Below are positions 58,963 to 64,000 of a DNA stretch of 64,000 nucleotides, one piece after another. The DNA comes from JAKALX01 sp964508715 (lineage in GTDB: Bacteria > Chloroflexota > Dehalococcoidia > Tepidiformales > Tepidiformaceae). The notes beneath the pieces are model-generated. The model was not told the DNA's origin. It ran no database searches and worked only from the letters and a program-made list of their open reading frames with translations. Both the position numbers and the translations under genes were made by a program. The stretch spans positions 124,001 to 188,000 of the forward strand of contig CAZDUX010000003.1 in assembly GCA_964508715.1 (NCBI GenBank), in the 5' to 3' direction. The first letter of the stretch is position 1; the number at the start of each line of letters is the position of its first letter.

Positions 58963-59238
58963 ATGACCCCTGAGACGCAAAGGCAGGCATTACGGCGGAT
59001 GAAAATCATCGCCGGCCAGGTGCAGGCCCTGGAGAAGCAGCTCGAAGACGACCGCTATTGCATGGACGTCCTCGACCTCTCGCTCTCTATCCAGAAGGCC
59101 CTGCGCAGCCTCGATCTCGTGGTCATCGAGGGGCACCTCCGCACACACGTCATCGAACAAATGACCGGTGGCGAGGTTGACCGCGCCGTCAGTGAGCTCT
59201 TGCGCCTCTACAAGGTCCAGGGACCGGCCGAATCCTGA
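58963..59238 (+). CDS. csoR: CsoR-family copper-sensing repressor (C-H-H ligand set)
   Basis: 91 residues, all-helical CsoR/RcnR family. Ligand positions: C33 (YCMDVL), H58 and H62 (EGHLRTHV). The spacing 25 and 4 is the same as in Mycobacterium tuberculosis CsoR (C36, H61, C65), but the last ligand is His instead of Cys; a C-H-H set is known for the Thermus thermophilus CsoR. Copper(I) binding should release it from the operator at 58930-58946. First gene of csoR-copZ-copA; CAGGAG lies ~9 nt before the ATG. Nickel or another metal is a weaker alternative given the CopA partner. Confidence 0.88.
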   Translation: MTPETQRQALRRMKIIAGQVQALEKQLEDDRYCMDVLDLSLSIQKALRSLDLVVIEGHLRTHVIEQMTGGEVDRAVSELLRLYKVQGPAES

Positions 59239-59285
59239 CCATTCCAAAGTACGCCCTGCGAGGGCACGAAAGGACCCGACCCCAA

Positions 59286-59495
59286 ATGGCACAGACGATC
59301 CAATTCAATATCGAAGGCATGACCTGCGACCATTGCGTCCGCGCAGTCACCACCGCACTGAAGGATACACCCGGCGTCACGGCGGCTACGGTTTCGCTCG
59401 AAAGCAAGTCCGCGGTGGTAGAGGGCGACAACATCGACATTCAGAAGGCAATCGAGGCCGTGGCCGAAGAGGGCTACACCGCCTCGGTGAAGTAG
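59286..59495 (+). CDS. copZ: Copper chaperone (HMA domain), CopZ-like
   Basis: 69 residues, a single heavy-metal-associated domain. The metal site is GMTCDHCVRAV (residues ~11-21, Cys-x-x-Cys). Ferredoxin-like beta-alpha pattern, ending AIEAVAEEGYTASVK. It carries Cu(I) in the cytoplasm to CopA and possibly to CsoR. It is 48 nt after csoR and 33 nt before copA, in the same operon. Confidence 0.93.
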   Translation: MAQTIQFNIEGMTCDHCVRAVTTALKDTPGVTAATVSLESKSAVVEGDNIDIQKAIEAVAEEGYTASVK

Positions 59496-59528
59496 GCACC
59501 CGGCTACAGGTCCCAGGGAGGGAACAAA

Positions 59529-62246
59529 ATGGCGACGAAGGAACGGGCGGTCACGCTCGACATCAACGGAATGACGTGCGCTTCCTGCGTACGCCGGGTC
59601 GAACGTGCCCTGAGCAAGGTAGAAGGCGTCGAGACGGCGAGTGTGAACTTCGCGGCCGAGACCGCCCGGGTCACCTTCGCGGGTGATATCCCTGTCGAGC
59701 AACTCGTCTCGGCAGTAGAGAAGGCCGGTTATGAGGCCAGTGAATCGCAACCGGACAAAGACCGCGAGGCAGAACGTGCAAGCCACGCGCGAACGACGCT
59801 CCTCACGCTCATTGCCGGCGCGCTGTTGGCTGTGCCCACCGTCATCCTCGCGATGGCGATGGACATTGCGGGGCTCGCGCTCTTCGACGATCACGTTTTC
59901 ACAGGCCGCCTGCTCCTCGTCCTCGCCACACCGGTGCAGATCGGTCTCGGCTGGCGGTTCTACAAGGGTAGCTACACCAGCCTCCGCCACCTCAACCCGA
60001 ACATGGATGTACTCGTTGCCCTGGGCACCTCGGTTGCGTATCTCTTCAGTGCCTGGGTTGTCCTCTGGGACCGGCCGTACCACATGTTTTTCGATGTTTC
60101 TGCCTCGGTGCTCGTCTTCATTACGATGGGCAAGTACTTCGAGGAGGTGTCGAAGGGTGCTGCGTCGAGTGCCATCCGCTCGCTTCTCGGGCTTTCGGCG
60201 AAGACAGCATCTGTCATCCGGGATGGCGGCGAGGCCGAACTCCCCGTCGAGCAGGTGAGACTCGGCGACATCTTCGTGGTCCGCCCCGGCCAACGGGTAG
60301 CGGTCGATGGAATCGTGCGCGAGGGCAGCGGCTCGGTTGATGAATCGATGATCACGGGGGAGTCCATCCCCGTGGATCGCAAACCCGGTGATCACGTCAT
60401 CGGTGGAACCATCAACCAGAACGGCGTTATCCGCGTTGAGGCCACCGCTGTCGGCGAGCAGACCGCGCTCCGCCGCATGGCTCGCATGGTCGAAGACGCG
60501 CAGGGCTCGAAGGCCCCTATCCAGAAGCTTGTCGACCAGGTTGCTGCTGTCTTCGTACCAATTGTCATCGCCATCGCTACCGTCGTCTTCCTCGCCTGGG
60601 GTCTCTTTGGGCCGACACCGGGCGCCGGTGGGGATAGTGAATGGATCAAGGCCATGATCTACGCCGTCGCGGTGCTCGTTATCGCCTGCCCGTGCGCCCT
60701 CGGCCTGGCCACGCCGACGGCTATCATGGTCGGTACCGGTATGGGCGCCGAGCGCGGCATCCTCATCAAGAACGCCGAGATCCTCCAGCGCACGAAGTCG
60801 CTCAACGCCGTGATTCTCGACAAGACCGGCACCCTCACCGAAGGGCGCCCGCAGGTCACGGAAACCATCCCCCTGGGTGCCTGGACTGCTGAACGCCTCC
60901 TGGCAATTGCGGCTGCTGCCGAATCGGGGAGTGAACATCCCCTCAGCCGCGCAGTAGTCGACTCCGCGGTCGACGCTGGCTACGAAGTCCCGGAGTTCTC
61001 GGAGTTCGAAGCACTGACCGCCCGCGGCGTCTCGGCGACCGTTGAACGGCGGAGGGTGCTCGCCGGTAACCGTGCGCTCTTGGACGAGCGTGGTATCGCT
61101 CTCCCGGAGCATGCGCTCACCGAAGCCAGGACGCTCGAGGAACTCGGCCGCACCGTGATCTTCGTCGCCATCGATGGTGAGCCGGCAGGTATCCTCGGTA
61201 TGGCCGACGAGGTGAAGCAGAACGCTCCGCGCGCCATCAGTGCCCTCCACGACCTCGGCCTCCGCGTCATCATGATGACGGGTGACAATGAGCGGGCCGC
61301 GGCGACGGTCGCAGCACGCACAGGGGTCACCGAGTTTCGTGCCAACGCGAAGCCCGAGGACAAGCTGGCACTCGTTCGTGAACTCCAGGCCCAGGGGTTG
61401 CAGGTCGCGATGGTCGGCGACGGTGTGAATGACGCACCGGCCCTCGCCCAGGCCGATATCGGTATCGCCATGAGCACCGGTACGGACGTCGCGATCGAGG
61501 CCGGCGACATCACCCTCCTCAACGGTGACGTCTCGAAGATCGCCGAGGCGATCGCACTCAGCCGGGCGACGCTCGGCGCCATCAAGCAGAACCTCACGTG
61601 GGCGTTCGGCTATAACGTCGTTGCCATCCCAATCGCGGCGGCCGGTTTGCTCAACCCGATCATCGCCGGTGCGACCATGGCCATGAGCTCGGTGAGCGTA
61701 ATGGCGAACAGCCTCCGGCTGCGCACGAAGGCGAAGGCCATTGCCGAGGCCAGCGGCAATCCGTACGGTGGCGCGAAGCGCAGCTTCCTTGCGGCAAACC
61801 GCGGCCCGATATTTTCGATGAGCGCCGCCGCGGCCATCCTCGTCGTCCCGCTCCTGCTCTTCACTGGCATCGACCGCGGCTGGTTCAGCAGCGATGGCCT
61901 CGGCCCGCGCGACGTCGGCGTCGGACTCACCATGTGGAACATCAACCTTTCAACCGACCATATCAGTGCCGGACCCGTGACCTTCAAAGTCGGCCACAAC
62001 GAGGGGCATGAGCATGGTTCTGCCATTGGCCAGGTGCACAACGTTGTCGTGCTTCGGAAGAATGCCGACGGTTCTCTCGACCAGGTGGGTAAGACCCGGG
62101 ATCTCACTTCCGGCGAATCGCAGGACCTTGCCCTGAACCTGAAGAAAGGCGATTACGAGCTCGTTTGTTCGATCGTTGAAGAATCGAACGGCAAGGCGAT
62201 AAGCCATGCCGTCGAAGGTATGCGGGTGACATTCCGGGTGGAATGA
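59529..62246 (+). CDS. copA: Copper-exporting P1B-ATPase fused to a C-terminal cupredoxin-like domain
   Basis: 905 residues, longer than the usual ~740-800. Order: one HMA domain (GMTCASC, residues 14-20); helices MA, MB, M1, M2; actuator TGES (~277); M3; M4 with CPC (~387); DKTG (~431); SEHPLS; GDGVNDAP (~630); M5 with YNVVAIP; M6 with MSSVSV, the Cu(I)-ATPase signature. Then comes an extra helix (SMSAAAAILVVPLLLF, ~765-785) and a beta domain (~800-905) with H837 (VHNVVV), C880 (YELVCS), H893 and M898, the full type-1 copper ligand set. The extra helix would place this domain outside the membrane. AGGGAGGG lies 6-8 nt before the ATG. See findings. Confidence 0.9.
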   Translation: MATKERAVTLDINGMTCASCVRRVERALSKVEGVETASVNFAAETARVTFAGDIPVEQLVSAVEKAGYEASESQPDKDREAERASHARTTLLTLIAGALLAVPTVILAMAMDIAGLALFDDHVFTGRLLLVLATPVQIGLGWRFYKGSYTSLRHLNPNMDVLVALGTSVAYLFSAWVVLWDRPYHMFFDVSASVLVFITMGKYFEEVSKGAASSAIRSLLGLSAKTASVIRDGGEAELPVEQVRLGDIFVVRPGQRVAVDGIVREGSGSVDESMITGESIPVDRKPGDHVIGGTINQNGVIRVEATAVGEQTALRRMARMVEDAQGSKAPIQKLVDQVAAVFVPIVIAIATVVFLAWGLFGPTPGAGGDSEWIKAMIYAVAVLVIACPCALGLATPTAIMVGTGMGAERGILIKNAEILQRTKSLNAVILDKTGTLTEGRPQVTETIPLGAWTAERLLAIAAAAESGSEHPLSRAVVDSAVDAGYEVPEFSEFEALTARGVSATVERRRVLAGNRALLDERGIALPEHALTEARTLEELGRTVIFVAIDGEPAGILGMADEVKQNAPRAISALHDLGLRVIMMTGDNERAAATVAARTGVTEFRANAKPEDKLALVRELQAQGLQVAMVGDGVNDAPALAQADIGIAMSTGTDVAIEAGDITLLNGDVSKIAEAIALSRATLGAIKQNLTWAFGYNVVAIPIAAAGLLNPIIAGATMAMSSVSVMANSLRLRTKAKAIAEASGNPYGGAKRSFLAANRGPIFSMSAAAAILVVPLLLFTGIDRGWFSSDGLGPRDVGVGLTMWNINLSTDHISAGPVTFKVGHNEGHEHGSAIGQVHNVVVLRKNADGSLDQVGKTRDLTSGESQDLALNLKKGDYELVCSIVEESNGKAISHAVEGMRVTFRVE

Positions 62247-62295
62247 GGGCCCGCGAACGTACCGGCCGCGGCTGGTCTCTCTGGTCCGGGCCCTC
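62245..62295 (+). terminator. Inverted repeat after copA, possible terminator
   Basis: GAGGGCCCG (62245-62253) and CGGGCCCTC (62287-62295) pair perfectly with a GC-rich 33-nt interior that can itself fold. It starts inside the copA stop codon. There is no T-run, so termination would be weak or factor-dependent. Confidence 0.4.
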
Positions 62296-62340
62296 GCAGC
62301 AGGAGTGGATCAGGTGGGCCGCCCGCGCGGCCGGATAAGG

Positions 62341-62973
62341 TCAAACCGAGAAAGAGCCGCCGCCCGTCCGCATCTCCATCAGCCATGCATCTCGCGGTTC
62401 CCCCTCATGGAACTCATGCTGCGGGAGCACCCGGACCTTCTGGAACCCGGCCTTTTCGTAGGCACGGATCGCTCGCGGATTGTCCACCCGGGGATCGATC
62501 ACGAGCCGCTGTACGTCGTTGCGTGCCCACAGGTAGTCGACGACCAACCGAAGAGCCTGTGGTCCGAGCCCCCGGCCCCACCAGGCCGGGTCGCCGATCC
62601 ACATGTCAATTCCCCAGGCACCAACGTCCTGGCTCAGTCCGTAGCCCGCGAGATGGTCCGAGCCCTGGATCGGGTAGTACTGGATCAGCCCGACGGGCAC
62701 TCCACGATGCTCGACCAGGCAGACCCGGACTTCCGACTCACGGCGAACGCGCGGACGATACTTCGGGAGAAGCCGTTCGAGCGGCCATGCGTTATCACGG
62801 CCATAGACCCACTCCAACACGCGGTCATCGGTGAGCCACTGGGCGACAAGCTGATATTCCGCCAGTTCATCCCGCATCGGGCGAACCAGCACGTCGCCCC
62901 CGGCATCGGTCAGAGAATCGAATTCGATATCCACAGTCAGTGTCTCTCCCGCGGAAATGCCGTGGCCTCGCAC
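62341..62973 (-). CDS. GNAT acetyltransferase, AAC(6')-like
   Basis: 210 residues if started at the GTG at 62973; a GTG at 62934, preceded by GCGGGAGAG, gives ~197 residues and is equally possible. GNAT fold: YQLVAQWLTDDRVLEWVYG, VGLIQYYPI, GAWGIDMWIGDPAWWGRGLG (acetyl-CoA loop after it), then RLVIDPRVDNPRAIRAYEKA. The sequence resembles aminoglycoside 6'-N-acetyltransferases and siderophore-type acetyltransferases. A role in drug modification is only a family-level inference; a native metabolite is at least as likely. It faces the copA operon. Confidence 0.82.
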   Translation of the reverse strand: MRGHGISAGETLTVDIEFDSLTDAGGDVLVRPMRDELAEYQLVAQWLTDDRVLEWVYGRDNAWPLERLLPKYRPRVRRESEVRVCLVEHRGVPVGLIQYYPIQGSDHLAGYGLSQDVGAWGIDMWIGDPAWWGRGLGPQALRLVVDYLWARNDVQRLVIDPRVDNPRAIRAYEKAGFQKVRVLPQHEFHEGEPRDAWLMEMRTGGGSFSV

Positions 62974-63002
62974 TCATGTGCAACGGCGAGCCGCGAGCGC
63001 CA

Positions 63003-63971
63003 TCAGAACAGGTACGTCGTCCCGACCGCATTGTGGACATACGAATCGGGCATCGCGGCGGCGATCGCCTGCTGCGCCTTGTAGCCGGTGCAGTGCGCGG
63101 GGACGATCACATCCGGGCCAAAGTCACGGAGGGTGTCGATAGTGAGCGGGATGAGCGGTTCAAAATAGGCGCCAGGCATGTGAAAGCCACCGAGCACACC
63201 GTGGATACGGTCGATCCCCGTCACCTGTCTCGCTGCAGTCACGATATTGACGATCCCCGCATGCCCACAGCCAGTGAGTACCACGAGCCCCTTGCCCTTC
63301 ACGTTTGCGACGAGTGCCTGGTCGTCGAGGAGATGTGGTTCGGGTTCCCATCCGTGCCCGGCGTCCTTCTGGAAGAACGGGAACCCTTGTTCGAAGTCCG
63401 TGACACGTGGTACCTCACCGGTCAGCAGTAAGGCCCCCTGGAAGAGGAGCGAGGGGTCCTCGCTTTCCACGATCTCGAACCCGGCTCCTTCGATGGCAGA
63501 GCGCGACGGTGGCGGCAGGATTCGCGGTTCGCCAACTGGCGGAGCCATCCGCCGCCGGGTGAAAGCCAGGCGGTGAACGAGCATGGGCATGTTCGCCGAC
63601 CCCAATCGATCGACCAGCCCGGCAAGCCCCGCGGTGTGGTCGGCGTGACCGTGTGAGAGGGCCACTGCCTCGACGTCTTTCGGGTCGATCTCCAGCTGTG
63701 CCATGTTTTCTACCATGCCGTTCGCCGAGACGCCGGTGTCGAAGAGGATCGTGTGGCGGTCACCCCCGACCGTGACCGTGACAAGTGCTGAGAAGCCGTG
63801 TTCCGCGTGAAGCGTTTCGAGTCCCTCACCTGCCTCGAGAAACGGGTTGCGCGGGGCCTTCGCGCCTGGATGGCGGCGAACTCCCTCCTCTCCAGGGAGC
63901 AACCCGTCGACCTGGTTGTCGACGAGGATGGTGATCTCGAGGGCATCGGCTTCGAGCAGCGGAATCGGCAC
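63003..63971 (-). CDS. MBL-fold metallohydrolase (COG1237-like)
   Basis: 322 residues from a GTG at 63971 with AAAGGAG 6 nt before it. Metallo-beta-lactamase fold: VTVGGDRHTILFDTGVSANG, ALSHGHADHTAGLAGL (metal-binding HxHxDH), VVLTGCGHAGIVNIV, GGFHMPGA and VIVPAHCTGYKAQQAI. The layout matches the 7,8-dihydropterin-6-methyl-4-aminobenzene-phosphate synthase-like subgroup, whose native role in bacteria is unclear. Gene is complete; the window ends 29 nt upstream of its start. Confidence 0.87.
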   Translation of the reverse strand: MPIPLLEADALEITILVDNQVDGLLPGEEGVRRHPGAKAPRNPFLEAGEGLETLHAEHGFSALVTVTVGGDRHTILFDTGVSANGMVENMAQLEIDPKDVEAVALSHGHADHTAGLAGLVDRLGSANMPMLVHRLAFTRRRMAPPVGEPRILPPPSRSAIEGAGFEIVESEDPSLLFQGALLLTGEVPRVTDFEQGFPFFQKDAGHGWEPEPHLLDDQALVANVKGKGLVVLTGCGHAGIVNIVTAARQVTGIDRIHGVLGGFHMPGAYFEPLIPLTIDTLRDFGPDVIVPAHCTGYKAQQAIAAAMPDSYVHNAVGTTYLF

Positions 63972-64000
63972 GAGCGGCTCCTTTGAGTTGCTTCGAAACC

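Noticed and set aside
62341..62973. Clinical-type aminoglycoside resistance gene
   Set aside because: Similarity is at family level only and the gene sits in ordinary chromosomal context without mobile elements.

Overview
The window is a GC-rich, gene-dense stretch of bacterial chromosome with short intergenic gaps, many ATGA-type stop/start overlaps and no rRNA, phage, insertion sequence or CRISPR array. The gene mix suggests a Chloroflexota bacterium, probably close to Dehalococcoidia or a relative. It includes several CaiB/BaiF CoA-transferases, MaoC hydratases, flavin monooxygenases, a two-subunit ADP-forming acetyl-CoA synthetase, a cdaA-ybbR-der-plsY-gpsA block and tRNAs with encoded CCA. 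That placement is inferred from gene content, not from a phylogenetic marker. Many first genes of transcription units carry a TANNNT hexamer 6-7 nt before the ATG and no clear Shine-Dalgarno, which looks like leaderless transcription.

Layout. 1-1664: a Calx-beta surface protein cut by the window edge and a membrane-anchored lysozyme-like protein. 1751-8402: a tightly coupled operon (MmgE/PrpD, MaoC, acyl-CoA dehydrogenase, a small uncertain ORF, MaoC, CaiB, CitE/malyl-CoA-lyase-like, dienelactone hydrolase) that looks built for branched C4-C5 dicarboxyl-CoA chemistry of the itaconyl/mesaconyl/citramalyl type. 8399-13768: Crp-family regulator, SGNH hydrolase, luciferase-like monooxygenase and a double-length CoA-transferase. 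13891-18287: rlmD, maf, yjbQ and a large secreted protein of unknown role. 18284-22111: ADP-forming acetyl-CoA synthetase subunits and a GMC oxidoreductase. 22444-22794: tRNA-Cys, tRNA-Leu and tRNA-Trp with a terminator. 23025-32627: argF, then cyclic-di-AMP synthesis (cdaA, ybbR), der, plsY, gpsA, HEAT protein, Nudix, GNAT and an unusual AAA+ ATPase. 32750-34105: a VOC protein and an acetoacetate-decarboxylase-like protein. 34649-44963: LLM monooxygenase, copper genes (CopC; a CopC-CopD-cytochrome c fusion), VOC, a DUF7064-like/phosphotransferase/DUF6285 group, CaiB and an HD-GYP protein. 45000-45180: a very small transcription unit encoding a 15-residue repeat peptide. 45239-57583: dnaG, an SH3/CARDB surface protein, dgt, ppsA, glmS, two methyltransferases, a small helical protein and nfo. 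57665-63971: CaiB, a copper-resistance operon (csoR, copZ, copA), an acetyltransferase and an MBL-fold hydrolase.

The metabolic theme is aerobic use of carboxylic acids as CoA esters: CoA is moved by CaiB proteins, unsaturated acids are oxidised or hydrated by ACAD and MaoC proteins, C-C bonds are cut by the CitE-like lyase, and energy is recovered through the ADP-forming acetyl-CoA synthetase. The second theme is copper. One locus carries a CopC-CopD-cytochrome fusion. The other carries CsoR with a visible operator, CopZ and a CopA ATPase fused to an extracytoplasmic cupredoxin-like domain. The most unusual items are that CopA-cupredoxin fusion, the (SITW)3 mini-gene and the uncharacterised secreted protein at 16221-18287.
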